Shown: piece after piece, positions 8,661 through 16,780 of the stretch
Layout of the letters: the number at the start of each line of letters is the position of its first letter
Position numbering within the stretch: position 1 is the stretch's first letter
Assembly: GCF_027257935.1 (NCBI RefSeq)
Contig: NZ_JANZKW010000006.1
Span: 119,175-183,174 of the forward strand
Origin: Chitinimonas sp. BJYL2
Lineage (GTDB): Bacteria > Pseudomonadota > Gammaproteobacteria > Burkholderiales > Chitinimonadaceae
Direction of reading: 5' to 3'
DNA: 64,000 nt
Program-made: the position numbers and the translations under genes
Notes under the pieces: generated by a model
Told to the model about the DNA's origin: nothing
Seen by the model: only the letters and a program-made list of their open reading frames with translations
The model's database searches: none

Positions 8661-9212
8661 ATGACTACCCTTCAATACCGTAAATCCACTTTTGCCCTCG
8701 CCCTGGCACTGGCCACCACCTCCCTGTTTGCTGCCCCTGTCAGCAAGGCGGATTACGCCGCCGCCAAGGAACGCATCAGCGCCGAACACAAGGTCGACAA
8801 GGCTGCCTGCAACAACCGCAGCGGCAACGCCAAAGACATTTGTCAGGAACAGGCGGCCGGCAAGGAAAGCATTGCCCGCGCCGAGCTCGAGTACGCCTAC
8901 ACAGGCAAGCCGGCAGATGCCGGCAAAGTGGCCATCGCCAAAGCCGATGCCAACTTCGAGAACGCCAAAGAGCGATGCGACGACAAGGCCGGCAACCCCA
9001 AAGATGTCTGCCGTGCCGAAGCCAAGGCCGCGCATGTACGTGCGCTCGCCGATGCCAAGGTCACTGATCAGGCCGTCGATGCAGCCAAAGAGGCCCGCGA
9101 AGACAAACGAGACGCCGACTACAAGGTGGCCGCCGAAAAATGCGACGGCCAGGCAGGCGCAGCCAAGACCGAGTGCATCCGGGTGGCCAAGGCGCATTTC
9201 AACCTGCGCTGA
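8661..9212 (+). CDS. Secreted protein with three C-x10-C repeats, unknown function
   Basis: A 183-aa protein with a Sec signal peptide (residues 1-26, cleavage near LFAAPVSKA). The mature part is Ala/Lys/Asp-rich and strongly helical. Cys pairs at 50/61, 106/117 and 161/172 each have exactly ten residues between them, in the pattern C-(N/D)-x-x-(S/A)-G-x-x-K-(D/T)-x-C, and the repeats are 55-56 residues apart. Disulfide-stapled helical hairpins in the periplasm are a reasonable inference. The ATG at 8661 follows AGAGGA; an in-frame codon at 8613 would spoil the signal peptide. No family name is recognised. Confidence 0.75.
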   Translation: MTTLQYRKSTFALALALATTSLFAAPVSKADYAAAKERISAEHKVDKAACNNRSGNAKDICQEQAAGKESIARAELEYAYTGKPADAGKVAIAKADANFENAKERCDDKAGNPKDVCRAEAKAAHVRALADAKVTDQAVDAAKEAREDKRDADYKVAAEKCDGQAGAAKTECIRVAKAHFNLR

Positions 9213-9326
9213 CCCTTGCGGCTTGCGCAGGGCTACGGTCCTGCGCTGGTTGCCCAGCAAGATAACTCGCAGACCGGCTCGGGCATCCCGCCCGCGCCCA
9301 TCGGCCCATTTGCTCCCGAGGTCACT

Positions 9327-10400
9327 ATGAACACGCTGAAAAACATGACGCGCATTGCGCTGTCACTATCGCTACTGGGTCTGGCCGCAACTGGCCCGTC
9401 CTATGCCGCGACCACCGATTATCGCGGCGTCGATGCTTACAACCCGTCTTGGTACATCGCCCCGAGTGTGAACGGGATCGACCCGGACTCCCGTTTCGGC
9501 ATCGATCACCGCGGTGAGGGCGTGGGCCTGCGGCTGGGCGTACCGGTCTCACCGGAATGGGATATCCAGTTCGGCCCCACCTTCTCCCGTGCCCGGAACG
9601 GCAGCCTGCATTACCGGCAGAACACGCTGGGCGTCGACGGCCTGTATCTGTTCTCGCGAGATGTATTCCGCCCCTTCGTGCTGATCGGTGCCGGTGCCGA
9701 ATACGACAAGGTCAACACGCCCTTCATCGCCGCCCGCCGCACCTCCCCCTATGTGAATGCGGGTCTGGGCTTCCAGTATGGCTGGGGTGATCAGTGGGGC
9801 ATGCAGATGGACTTGCGCCGCGCCTATGGCTACCTGCGTGGCGACGACTTTCCCTTCAGGCGCGCTCATACGAACATCCTCACGCTCGGGCTCACCTACG
9901 CATTCGACAAGCCGCCCCGCGCCGCACCGATGGCGCAAGCCGCACCGCCGGCAGTGATGGCACCGGTTGCCGTGGCGGCCCCTCCACCACCGCCGCCACC
10001 GCCAGCTCCGCCGCCACGCTTCGAGCGTTACCGGCTGTCATCAACCGAGCTGTTCCCGTTCGACAGTGCCGAGCTGAGCCTGCCGCAACCCAAACTTGAC
10101 GAACTGGTCACGGCGCTGGCGCGGAATCCACAGGTCGGGCATGTCGTCATCGCGGGCTATACCGATCGGCTCGGTTCGGACGACTACAACCAGGCGCTCT
10201 CGCAGCGCCGCGCTGAAGCAGTCAAAACCTATCTGATCAACAGGAACGTGGCTGCAGATCGCTTGTCTGCCGAGGGGCGGGGTGAGAGCAACCCGGTGGT
10301 CGAATGCAATGACACCAAGCGTGCCGATCTGATCGTCTGCCTGGAAACCAATCGCCGGGTAGAGGTTGAGGAGCTGACCTTCGAGCGGCGCATCCCCTGA
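9327..10400 (+). CDS. OmpA-family outer membrane protein
   Basis: A 357-aa outer-membrane protein: signal peptide (1-25, ending SYAATT), an eight-strand-type beta barrel (about 27-195), a Pro/Ala hinge with PPPPPPPPAPPP (about 215-230), and a C-terminal OmpA peptidoglycan-binding domain (about 240-355) with FPFDSAELS, GYTDRLGSDDYNQALSQRRAEAVKTYL and NRRVEVE. It probably tethers the outer membrane to the cell wall. The ATG at 9327 follows GAGG. It is 114 nt downstream of the C-x10-C protein and may share its transcript; a terminator follows. Confidence 0.92.
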   Translation: MNTLKNMTRIALSLSLLGLAATGPSYAATTDYRGVDAYNPSWYIAPSVNGIDPDSRFGIDHRGEGVGLRLGVPVSPEWDIQFGPTFSRARNGSLHYRQNTLGVDGLYLFSRDVFRPFVLIGAGAEYDKVNTPFIAARRTSPYVNAGLGFQYGWGDQWGMQMDLRRAYGYLRGDDFPFRRAHTNILTLGLTYAFDKPPRAAPMAQAAPPAVMAPVAVAAPPPPPPPPAPPPRFERYRLSSTELFPFDSAELSLPQPKLDELVTALARNPQVGHVVIAGYTDRLGSDDYNQALSQRRAEAVKTYLINRNVAADRLSAEGRGESNPVVECNDTKRADLIVCLETNRRVEVEELTFERRIP

Positions 10401-10433
10401 GCGCGCCACTGCTTGGCCGGCACAAGCAAAAAA

Positions 10434-10455
10434 CCAGCCTTCTGGCTGGTTTTTT
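10434..10455 (+). terminator. Rho-independent terminator after the OmpA-family gene
   Basis: Stem CCAGCC / GGCTGG (10434-10439 / 10444-10449), extended by flanking A/T pairs, loop TTCT, then a run of six T. Confidence 0.88.
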
Positions 10456-10780
10456 CATGCTCGCTCATGGGGGCCTTTCACGCCTAAGGCTGACGGCACC
10501 GCCAACGGGCCGTCGCCGGGCATTCATCGCCGCAGTGGTGCATGGGTTGACGGGAGACCGAGGGCATTGCCGGTGTCGCGCAATGAAAGCGAGCGCAGAT
10601 AGGCTTCAATCACCCGATACTCGCGATGCACCCGATGCCGCAATTCCAGCAGGTAGCGGTGCATGGCCACACCCGCCGGCAGCGTGCCCGCCACGGTTTA
10701 GGCGGGACGCAGCGGCGGCCCGAGGCGGCTCGTACCATCTGCCCCCTTGCCACCCACGAGCCGGCATAGGGCAAGCGGCT
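10456..10780. other. Gene-poor interval
   Basis: A 325-nt stretch between the OmpA-family terminator and the DUF3309 gene. Only a weak minus-strand small open frame (10524-10664) is seen. No RNA gene, repeat or promoter is recognised. Confidence 0.5.
10524..10664 (-). CDS. Possible small ORF or gene remnant (46 aa)
   Basis: Reads MHRYLLELRHRVHREYRVI then EAYLRSLSLRD, an amphipathic Arg/Leu-rich helix that looks more like protein than random translation. No ribosome-binding site is evident upstream, and the frame is open a further ten codons. It may be a remnant of a larger gene or chance. Confidence 0.25.
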   Translation of the reverse strand: MHRYLLELRHRVHREYRVIEAYLRSLSLRDTGNALGLPSTHAPLRR

Positions 10781-10939
10781 TCACAAGCGCCCCATGAGCA
10801 AGAGAATGACGAGAATGATGATCACAAGGCCTAGGCCACCGCTGGGACCATAGCCCCAGGAACGGCTATGCGGCCAGCTGGGTGCGGCACCGATAGCCAG
10901 CACGATCAGAACAATCAGTAACAGGGTGGTCAAGCTCAT
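10781..10939 (-). CDS. DUF3309 family small membrane protein
   Basis: A 52-aa protein with two hydrophobic helices flanking the family core GAAPSWPHSRSWGYGPSGG, typical of DUF3309 (function unknown, often found near stress genes). Start ATG 10939 has AAGGAGAA 5 nt upstream. It is too short to be an enzyme. The island palindrome and a TAGGCT hexamer lie directly upstream, giving one of the best copies of the shared promoter. Confidence 0.85.
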   Translation of the reverse strand: MSLTTLLLIVLIVLAIGAAPSWPHSRSWGYGPSGGLGLVIIILVILLLMGRL

Positions 10940-10971
10940 GGCGTTCTCCTTGGTCAGTAATGCACGCCCCC

Positions 10972-11013
10972 AGCCTAAACCGACCAGTAACGGCACTCTG
11001 TGCGATAGCGAAC
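10972..11013 (-). promoter_or_regulatory. Stress-island palindrome with spaced -10, site 7
   Basis: Core GTGCGATAGCGAAC (11000-11013, flanked T and A). TAGGCT (minus, 10977-10972) follows after 22 nt and 32 nt before the DUF3309 start. The sequence around the hexamer (TAGGCTGGGG) resembles that at the first Crp/Fnr gene (TAGACTGGGG). Confidence 0.65.
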
Positions 11014-11122
11014 ACATTGCCGCGGTTGCCTGAGCGGGGCGTCTGCGTATGCCACCACACCGACAGGATGCAGCCGCTGCGGTATAGGTAAACCTGATCA
11101 TCCCTCACTCGCGGCGGTATCC

Positions 11123-11416
11123 ATGGCCTACATCTACACCGATTTACAGAAACAGCAGGATCTGGTGAGACCGGTTGACCCCATCCAGGCCAGTCCGCGA
11201 GTGCAACCGAGTGGTGACTGGGCCGACAGCCTGCGCAACCGGGTCTGGACCATCGTGCCACCCGATAGACTGAGCGTGGCCAGAGTGAACGAACGATACC
11301 GGAGCCGCGTGCCCGCCGACCCGGACTCGCCGATGGCCGAGCAGGTTACGCCGGGCCGGATACGTCATCTGGCAACCTCGGGAACACGGGGGCGATTGAT
11401 TGATACCGATGCCTAG
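11123..11416 (+). CDS. Hypothetical protein (97 aa)
   Basis: A soluble, Arg/Asp/Pro-rich protein beginning MAYIYTDLQKQQDL, with no recognised domain, signal or membrane segment. The ribosome site (GCGGCGG) is weak. It is divergent from the DUF3309 gene. Coding status is uncertain: composition is compatible with a real gene, but nothing conserved is identifiable by eye. Confidence 0.35.
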   Translation: MAYIYTDLQKQQDLVRPVDPIQASPRVQPSGDWADSLRNRVWTIVPPDRLSVARVNERYRSRVPADPDSPMAEQVTPGRIRHLATSGTRGRLIDTDA

Positions 11417-11587
11417 AGCTGGCCGGTTGGGCTTGGGCTGAGTGCGGGGCAATCGGTAAGAGACCCGCTACCCAAGGCCAGTTACCCGCGTCTGCAGAGC
11501 GGGTCACCCTGCCCGGCTGCGGGGCGCGCAGCATGACAGCAACCACGCCGGTCTTGCCGGCGCGATGGTCCCGCACAGGTGCTGGTG

Positions 11588-12409
11588 TCAGAAGGTCAGG
11601 CCAGCTGCCTGTACCCGCTTCACGCCACGTACGTTCCGGGCCAGTTCAACCGCCAGCGCGCGGTCGTTTCCGCTGCCGAGCTTGCCGTTGAGTGTCACGA
11701 TGCCATTGAGCGTGGTGACAGAGATATCGAAGCTGTCCACATAGTTCGAATACAGGAACGTGGATTTGACCTTGGTGGTGATCCAGCTATCGGCCAGTTT
11801 GGTGCCGGTAGCCGTTGCGGCGCGGGAGGCTGCGGTATCCGGTCGCGAGCCGACGACCAGCTGATTGTTGACCGATTCAACGCCGCGTGTACCCAGGGCC
11901 ACACGTCCGGCAAAGGTTTTGGCCGCAGCGTCATCGGCACTCCCGGTCAGGGTCACCTTGCCCGACAAGGTGGCGACATCGGCTACCAGTCCGCCCGAAT
12001 ATTTGCTCCAGGCCAGCTTGGACTGAATGGCGGTGCTGATGGTCGCGTCATCAACCATATCGGCGTAACTGCGGCCGTTGGCAGGAGGCGGTGCGTAATC
12101 GGTGTCGACGACAATCTGGTTATCCACATCGCGAACACCCCCCACACCCAGGGCAATCTGCTTGGCCAGCTCCTTGTTCACGCCCTCGGCGACCTTGCCC
12201 GACAGGGTGGCCTTGCCGTCCAGCACCTTGACCTGCAGGTTGCTGTGGCGCAGATAGGGATTCAATGCAAAGGTGGTCCATATCTGACTCTCCTGACGTG
12301 CATTGACCACCTCTTGAGTCAGCGGCAAGGCGAAGGCGTGGCTGCTCATGGTGAGCAGGGCAGCGGCGAGACTCGCGCTGAACAGGGACTTGCGGACTGG
12401 GGTATGCAT
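11588..12409 (-). CDS. Periplasmic protein with three BON domains (OsmY-like)
   Basis: A 273-aa exported protein: Sec signal peptide (1-27, SSHAFA) followed by three BON domains at about 35-105, 115-190 and 200-273. Each has a V-x-T-L-(S/N)-G-x-V-T-L-x-G-like strand and a GVxxVxNQ-like end. BON proteins such as OsmY bind phospholipid surfaces and act in osmotic or envelope stress. Start ATG 12409 is followed by a canonical signal; the ribosome site is GGAGAACCAT-like. A second, single-BON lipoprotein is at 17312. Confidence 0.87.
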   Translation of the reverse strand: MHTPVRKSLFSASLAAALLTMSSHAFALPLTQEVVNARQESQIWTTFALNPYLRHSNLQVKVLDGKATLSGKVAEGVNKELAKQIALGVGGVRDVDNQIVVDTDYAPPPANGRSYADMVDDATISTAIQSKLAWSKYSGGLVADVATLSGKVTLTGSADDAAAKTFAGRVALGTRGVESVNNQLVVGSRPDTAASRAATATGTKLADSWITTKVKSTFLYSNYVDSFDISVTTLNGIVTLNGKLGSGNDRALAVELARNVRGVKRVQAAGLTF

Positions 12410-12453
12410 GATGGTTCTCCATGACTCAGGAAATCAGTGCGATGCAGCTGGAA

Positions 12454-12473
12454 GCCGCCCCTTGCGGGGCGGC
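12454..12473 (-). terminator. GC-rich hairpin downstream of the CsbD-like gene
   Basis: GCCGCCCC / GGGGCGGC with loop TTGC, 15 nt after the minus-strand stop at 12488. No T-run follows, so it is a weak or Rho-assisted terminator candidate. Confidence 0.4.
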
Positions 12474-12487
12474 GGACTTACGCTGGA

Positions 12488-12844
12488 TCACTGCTTGTTG
12501 CAGGTCTCAAGAAAACTGTTGACCTGTTTGTCGGCCTCCTGGCGCGTCACCGAGTAGCGCTCCTGCACCAGTGTCGCGAGCTTGCTGGGCTGGCCATCGG
12601 ACTGGCGCAACTCTTCTTCGCTGAGCTTGCCCCAAGTGCTTCTGGCGGCATTGACCTGCTTGGGCCAGTCCAGCTTGATGGCATCCACACCGGGAATCGG
12701 GGGAACCGACTGGGCGACCACTGGGGGCTTTTCATCGCCCTTGGCTTGGTAGTTACCGCCCGGCTTGGGGGTATTGGGCTGGGCTGGGCCGGCTGCCTTG
12801 TTGGGAGTGGCAGTCGATTTAGGATCGTTAGGCTGGTTATGCAT
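12488..12844 (-). CDS. CsbD-like stress protein with disordered N-terminus
   Basis: A 118-aa protein. Residues 1-55 are Pro/Asn/Lys-rich and probably disordered (MHNQPNDPKSTATPNKAAG). Residues of about 60-118 align by eye with CsbD-type helices: WPKQVNAARSTWGKLSEEEL and LVQERYSVTRQEADKQVNSFL, comparable with the shorter CsbD at 18085. It ends in a lone Cys (ETCNKQ). There is no signal peptide. The ATG at 12844 has AAGAGG 8 nt upstream. The function of CsbD proteins is unknown beyond stress induction. Confidence 0.7.
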   Translation of the reverse strand: MHNQPNDPKSTATPNKAAGPAQPNTPKPGGNYQAKGDEKPPVVAQSVPPIPGVDAIKLDWPKQVNAARSTWGKLSEEELRQSDGQPSKLATLVQERYSVTRQEADKQVNSFLETCNKQ

Positions 12845-12908
12845 GATGAACCTCTTGAGTAAGCCCCGCAGGCCGCGAGATTGCGGTGATTGCGTGTCTG
12901 ACAGACCC

Positions 12909-12950
12909 ACCATGCCGCTAGCAGTGGCCAGTGTCGGTACGCTGGCGAAC
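12909..12950 (-). promoter_or_regulatory. Stress-island palindrome with spaced -10, site 8
   Basis: Core GTACGCTGGCGAAC (12937-12950). CATGGT (minus, 12914-12909) follows after 22 nt, a weak -10. It points toward the CsbD-like gene at 12844. Confidence 0.5.
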
Positions 12951-12973
12951 CGAGGGGGATCTGATCCATAAAA

Positions 12974-12995
12974 AAACGGCCCCACAGGGCCGTTT
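12974..12995 (-). terminator. Rho-independent terminator after the crystallin/glycine-zipper gene
   Basis: Stem AAACGGCCC / GGGCCGTTT (loop CACA on the plus strand); on the minus strand it is followed by a T-run. Confidence 0.85.
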
Positions 12996-13015
12996 GAATG
13001 GCACGCCGCTCGTCT

Positions 13016-13828
13016 TCAGGCGCGCGGTTCGCCATAACGATTGACCGTCACCGAGTTCCCGGGCTGATACGCCATTTGAACCCGATGTTCCTGCCCCCGG
13101 AAGGTGTAAACCACGTCCCAGTAAGCAGGGCGTGCGCTGCCCGGTGCGTTGGCACAATGCTCGACATCCCTGCTGTAGCCCTCACGACCATCGCGGTCGC
13201 GGCCCACGTTACTACCGATCACGGCGCCGGCCACGGCACCACCAGCGGTAGCCAGATCTTTGCCGCGCCCGCCGCCTACCTGGTGGCCGAGCACGCCGCC
13301 GACAATGGCACCGACGACAGCGCCCGGGACATTGGCCCCACGCCGTTCGCCGCCCAGCTGCTCACGTTCTATCCAGCAACGCCGCTCGGGCGGACCAACA
13401 ACGGCGCGGACTGACACCACATCGGCTTGATACAGCCGCTCTCTGCCACGGCGGCGGTTGTCATACACCGGCTCAGGCCAGGGCGCATAGCGGGATTCGC
13501 TGTAGCGGGTCTGCCGACCCACCGAGCGCGCCGAGGAAATGCGGTCACCCAGGCCCATGGCGCCAAGCGAGGCATAACGCCCCGGTCGCAATACCATGCA
13601 ACGGCCGCGGAAGCGGTCGTCCTGACAGACTTCCCACTGGTCGTCGATCACCACCGCCGATGATGCACGGTCGTTGAATCCATAGCGGGTCAGATTGTTG
13701 ACCTGCCGGTTAGTGGTGAAGGAGCGCCCGTCAAAGCCGTCGTGTTCATAGAAAACCACCTGCGCGAGCGCTGGCGCGGTAAGCGCCAGCGCTGCCAGGG
13801 CCACGGTGATGCGGAATGCATGGTTCAT
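13016..13828 (-). CDS. Secreted beta/gamma-crystallin plus glycine-zipper protein
   Basis: A 270-aa exported protein: signal peptide (1-22, PALAQ), a beta/gamma-crystallin domain with two Greek-key motifs (VVFYEHDGFDGRSF near 23 and WEVCQDDRFRGRCMVL near 65), a basic linker, and a glycine-zipper membrane hairpin (GAVVGAIVGGVLG then GGAVAGAVIGSNVG, about 175-215) like those of 17-kDa surface antigens. A last segment (about 235-270) is beta-like. Calcium binding by the crystallin part is possible but not shown. Start ATG 13828 has AGGAGG upstream. Confidence 0.82.
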   Translation of the reverse strand: MNHAFRITVALAALALTAPALAQVVFYEHDGFDGRSFTTNRQVNNLTRYGFNDRASSAVVIDDQWEVCQDDRFRGRCMVLRPGRYASLGAMGLGDRISSARSVGRQTRYSESRYAPWPEPVYDNRRRGRERLYQADVVSVRAVVGPPERRCWIEREQLGGERRGANVPGAVVGAIVGGVLGHQVGGGRGKDLATAGGAVAGAVIGSNVGRDRDGREGYSRDVEHCANAPGSARPAYWDVVYTFRGQEHRVQMAYQPGNSVTVNRYGEPRA

Positions 13829-13904
13829 GTGCGGCCTCCTGCATATGCCTGTTGATCCTGCTGGACCTCGCAAGCGCCGAGGCCGGCGTGTTTCACCCAT
13901 CGAT

Positions 13905-14243
13905 TCAGCGACGGCCGATGAAGAACCCGGCAATCACCCCGACGCCGGCAGCAATACCGATGGCAGTCCACGGGTTGTGTGTCACATAGGCTTGGGTCGC
14001 TTTTGCTGCGGCCTGAGACTTTTCACTGATCGCTGTGCGGGCACCACTCAGGCGCGTGCGGGCCTCGTCGAGCTTGTTCTGCACCGCCTGTGCTGCAGCA
14101 CCATATTCATCTGCCGATGCATCGGCCACGGCCTGGATCAGCTGATGCGCGTCGCTGACGGCGCCTTTCAGATCCTTGACCAGAGCTTGCCGATGCACAT
14201 CCACGCTGCCATTGCCGTTACCTGTTTTTGTTTCATTGCTCAT
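13905..14243 (-). CDS. DUF883 / ElaB-YqjD-type membrane-anchored protein
   Basis: A 112-aa protein with a long amphipathic helix (about 15-85: LVKDLKGAVSDAHQLI through GARTAISEKSQAAAKATQAYV), then HNPWTAIGIAAGVGVIAGFFIGRR, the C-terminal membrane anchor ending in Arg-Arg that defines the family. YqjD and ElaB of E. coli tether inactive ribosomes to the membrane in stationary phase. It closes the set YqjE-like, YqjK-like, YqjD-like on the minus strand, as in enterobacteria. Confidence 0.88.
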   Translation of the reverse strand: MSNETKTGNGNGSVDVHRQALVKDLKGAVSDAHQLIQAVADASADEYGAAAQAVQNKLDEARTRLSGARTAISEKSQAAAKATQAYVTHNPWTAIGIAAGVGVIAGFFIGRR

Positions 14244-14333
14244 TTTGCGACTCCGATACGGTTGGAAGAGGCCCGACGAGCAAAGCCCGCCTTATCCCGG
14301 CCTGCGTGCTTGCACGCCGGTGTGCCTGAGATC

Positions 14334-14375
14334 ATCGTGCGGGCAAGGGGGTGGGGGGTCTGTACGACGGCGCAC
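14334..14375 (-). promoter_or_regulatory. Stress-island palindrome with spaced -10, site 9
   Basis: Core GTACGACGGCGCAC (14362-14375, flanked T and T). CACGAT (minus, 14339-14334) follows after 22 nt, a weak -10. It lies between the YqjK-like and DUF883 genes, toward the latter. Confidence 0.45.
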
Positions 14376-14419
14376 TTAGTGTGCGGATATCTGCGCACGT
14401 TGATCGGGTATGACGCGAC

Positions 14420-14728
14420 TCAGCCATCCCGCGATTTCACTAGCCAGGTCACGGCTGCCGCGACTGCACCGATACCGACCAACGGCCATAGCCAGCGCTT
14501 GCGCGCCAGAAAGGACACGGTGGTAATCGCCAGTGGCAGCACACGCGGCAAGGTCACGCCGCCGGGGGTACCGATCAGGCGGGTGAACAGGATGCGGACA
14601 AAGGAAGCACCGAGGTGCCCCGTAATCGCTTGACGCGCAGTCAACAGGCCGTGGCGGTAGTGCTCGCCTTCCTGCAATAGCTGTACTTTGCGTTCTGCCA
14701 GTGTGGGCAACGCAGGCTGTTGCTTCAT
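14420..14728 (-). CDS. YqjK-like small protein
   Basis: A 102-aa protein beginning MKQQPALPTLAERKVQLL. The N-terminal half is a charged helix (ERKVQLLQEGEHYRHGL), and the C-terminal half has one hydrophobic segment (WLWPLVGIGAVAAAVTWLV) ending in basic residues. Similarity to YqjK is weak and rests on size, the N-terminal ERR/ERK-type helix and its position between YqjE-like and YqjD-like genes. The ATG at 14728 has GGAGAA upstream; an in-frame codon at 14851 overlaps the preceding gene. Confidence 0.65.
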   Translation of the reverse strand: MKQQPALPTLAERKVQLLQEGEHYRHGLLTARQAITGHLGASFVRILFTRLIGTPGGVTLPRVLPLAITTVSFLARKRWLWPLVGIGAVAAAVTWLVKSRDG

Positions 14729-14765
14729 GGGTTTCTCCGTGTGCGCCAGGACGCTGGTAACCGGG

Positions 14766-15161
14766 TCACAGCAAGTGATCTCGGTCTTGTCGCAGTGCGG
14801 CCAGGGTGGCGGGTAGTGCGGCACTGTCGAGCAGGCGTAGTTGATCGGCATACCGCAGCAAACCGGCCGCCAGCGAGGCGAAACCCAGCAGCATCAGGAG
14901 CAGGATTTTCCAGCCCAGACTGTCCCAAGCAACGTAGACCAGTAACAGCGAGGCATAGGCAACGGCAAACCACACCGCCATTGCTGCCATCGCCAGCACC
15001 ATCAAGCGTTTGAACAACTGGCCGCGGGCTTCGGTGAGTTCCAGTAAGGCCAGCTCCAGCCGATTCAGCAACAGGCCGAGGCCATTGGCCATCAGCCGCG
15101 CCAGCAGGCCTTGCTGCGGTAGTGCTGCTGGCGCGGTAGCGCGCATCGCAGGATCAGACAT
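14766..15161 (-). CDS. Phage-holin-family / YqjE-like membrane protein
   Basis: A 131-aa protein with a helical N-terminus (LLNRLELALLELTEARGQLFKRL) and two membrane helices (LMVLAMAAMAVWFAVAYASLLLVY and ILLLMLLGFASLAAGLL), the layout of the YqjE/Holin_X family. Despite the family name there is no phage context. The ATG at 15161 is preferred over GTG 15170: GGAAGG is 8 nt upstream of it. Confidence 0.82.
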   Translation of the reverse strand: MSDPAMRATAPAALPQQGLLARLMANGLGLLLNRLELALLELTEARGQLFKRLMVLAMAAMAVWFAVAYASLLLVYVAWDSLGWKILLLMLLGFASLAAGLLRYADQLRLLDSAALPATLAALRQDRDHLL

Positions 15162-15208
15162 GGGAAACACCTTCCAGACGTTAGCTTGCGTGCCGCGCGG
15201 CGCGATGA

Positions 15209-15733
15209 TCAGGCCAGCAGATCACGCATCTCGTCGGCATGTTCTTCTTCCATGGCCATGATGCCGACCAGCATGTGCCGGGTGGTGGGATCGGTATCCC
15301 CGATGAACTGGATCATCTGCCGATAGGCTTCAATGGCAATCCGCTCCGCAATCAGGTTGGCCATGATCATGGCCTGTACGGTGATCGCTTCGTCATACTC
15401 GGCATGGCTGCGCGCCACCAGGTTGGCGGGATTGAAATCTGGTAGCCCATTGAGCTGTACGATGCGCTCGGCAAGCAGATCCGCGTGGGCCTGCTCTTCC
15501 CGCGCGTGGGCCAGAAACTCAGCCTTGATCGGTCCGTTTTGCAACCCGGTTACGGTGTAGTGGTGACGCTTGTAACGCAGCACACAAACAAGTTCGGTGG
15601 CGAGGGCATCATTGAGCAGGGCGATCACCGCCTCACGATCGGCCTGATAACCCTCGGTAACCGAGCCATCGCCCACATTGCGGGCGGCGGCTCGGATTGC
15701 GGCTTTATCCACCGCGGGGTTCGGATTCGGCAT
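15209..15733 (-). CDS. Ferritin-like di-iron protein (bacterioferritin-type)
   Basis: A 174-aa four-helix-bundle protein. Metal ligands are visible: E47 (ATELVCVLRY), E80 and H83 (REEQAHAD), E130 (LIAERIAIEAYR), and E163/H165 (MEEEHADEM), the ferritin/bacterioferritin pattern. There is no haem-binding Met obvious. Likely role: iron storage or peroxide detoxification. Start MPNPNPAVDK at 15733 has AAGGAAA upstream. It leads the YqjE-like set by 47 nt. Confidence 0.85.
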   Translation of the reverse strand: MPNPNPAVDKAAIRAAARNVGDGSVTEGYQADREAVIALLNDALATELVCVLRYKRHHYTVTGLQNGPIKAEFLAHAREEQAHADLLAERIVQLNGLPDFNPANLVARSHAEYDEAITVQAMIMANLIAERIAIEAYRQMIQFIGDTDPTTRHMLVGIMAMEEEHADEMRDLLA

Positions 15734-15776
15734 GACGTTTCCTTCTCAAAGATGAGCAATGGCCCGGCACCATGAT

Positions 15777-16688
15777 TCAGCGCGGATTAACGTGACCCGT
15801 CTCATCCGATAACACGATCTCGACGCGGCGATTGGTCTGGCGATTACTGGCCGTTTCGTTATCCCCCACGGGAAAGGATTCGCCATAACCGCGTACCGCG
15901 ACCCGATTAGCCATCACGCCACGCTCCTGCAGCGCTGTACGTACTGCATTGGCGCGCCGCTCTGACAGGGCCTGGTTGTGCAGCGTGGTGCCGGTGTTGT
16001 CGGTAAAGCCTTCAATCAGCACGGTGCGCTGCGGGTTTTGCTGCAGCACCTCGGCTAGCTTCTGGATCGTCTGCTGGCCAGTGCTATTAAGACTGGCCTG
16101 ATCGGTCGCAAACAGCACGGCACCGAGCGTGATCACCAGACCGCGTTCGGTCTGCTTGGCTGAGAGCGCAGCCATCTGGCTTTCCAGCATGGCGGCACGG
16201 GCCTGCGCATCCGCGGTGCTGCGCTGTGCGTCCTGCGCAGCGCGTTGGGCATCGGCGGTATCGCTTTGTGCCAGGCGCGTGTCCATACGGGCCTGATCAG
16301 CCGCCGACTTGGCCTGATCCGCTTCATTGGTTCGTTGGGCAAGCCGCATGCGATCTCGCTCCTGCGCGGCACCGGCCACGCTGATCTCGGCCGATTTCTG
16401 CTTCGCAACTTCATGTGCCAGCGCCACTTTCTGCTTGGCCACATAGGCCAGACGATCAATCTGCACGATGCTGTCATCGCGCTTGGCAGCCACATTGGCC
16501 AGCTCCAGTGCGTCGCCAGCGAGCTTGAGCTCCAAGGCGGCGTGACGAACCACAGCCGGATTATTCTGTGCGGCACTGTAGTCGCGGCGAGTCTGATCCA
16601 GCAGGCTGGTAGTCATAGGCACCGTGCTGCAGGCAGCCAGCAGTGCGGCAATGATCAGCAATCCGGGTTTTGCATTGGGCTTTTCCAT
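15777..16688 (-). CDS. OmpA-domain lipoprotein with DUF4398-type N-terminus
   Basis: A 303-aa envelope lipoprotein: lipobox LLAAC with Cys at about residue 20, an Ala/Gln/Asp-rich coiled coil (about 30-175), and an OmpA peptidoglycan-binding domain (about 185-300) with LFATDQASLNSTG, GFTDNTGTTLHNQALSERRANAV and NRRVEIVL. The N-terminal part resembles the neighbouring DUF4398 lipoprotein. It probably bridges outer membrane and cell wall. Start ATG 16688 has AAGGAA 7 nt upstream. Confidence 0.9.
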   Translation of the reverse strand: MEKPNAKPGLLIIAALLAACSTVPMTTSLLDQTRRDYSAAQNNPAVVRHAALELKLAGDALELANVAAKRDDSIVQIDRLAYVAKQKVALAHEVAKQKSAEISVAGAAQERDRMRLAQRTNEADQAKSAADQARMDTRLAQSDTADAQRAAQDAQRSTADAQARAAMLESQMAALSAKQTERGLVITLGAVLFATDQASLNSTGQQTIQKLAEVLQQNPQRTVLIEGFTDNTGTTLHNQALSERRANAVRTALQERGVMANRVAVRGYGESFPVGDNETASNRQTNRRVEIVLSDETGHVNPR

Positions 16689-16780
16689 GATGCGTTCCTT
16701 GGTTGGCGACGAATCACGGAGTACAAGTCCTGATCGAATCGCACGGGGTAAGAGGGGTGATCGCGCTGCTGGATTACCGG

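Noticed and set aside
14380..14399. TGTGCG/CGCACG palindrome with 8-nt spacer
   Set aside because: The spacer is twice that of the regulon motif; a copy with the right spacing lies next to it at 14362.
14766..15161. Prophage because of a 'holin' family name
   Set aside because: The gene is YqjE-like and sits with YqjK-like and DUF883 genes; no other phage function is present.
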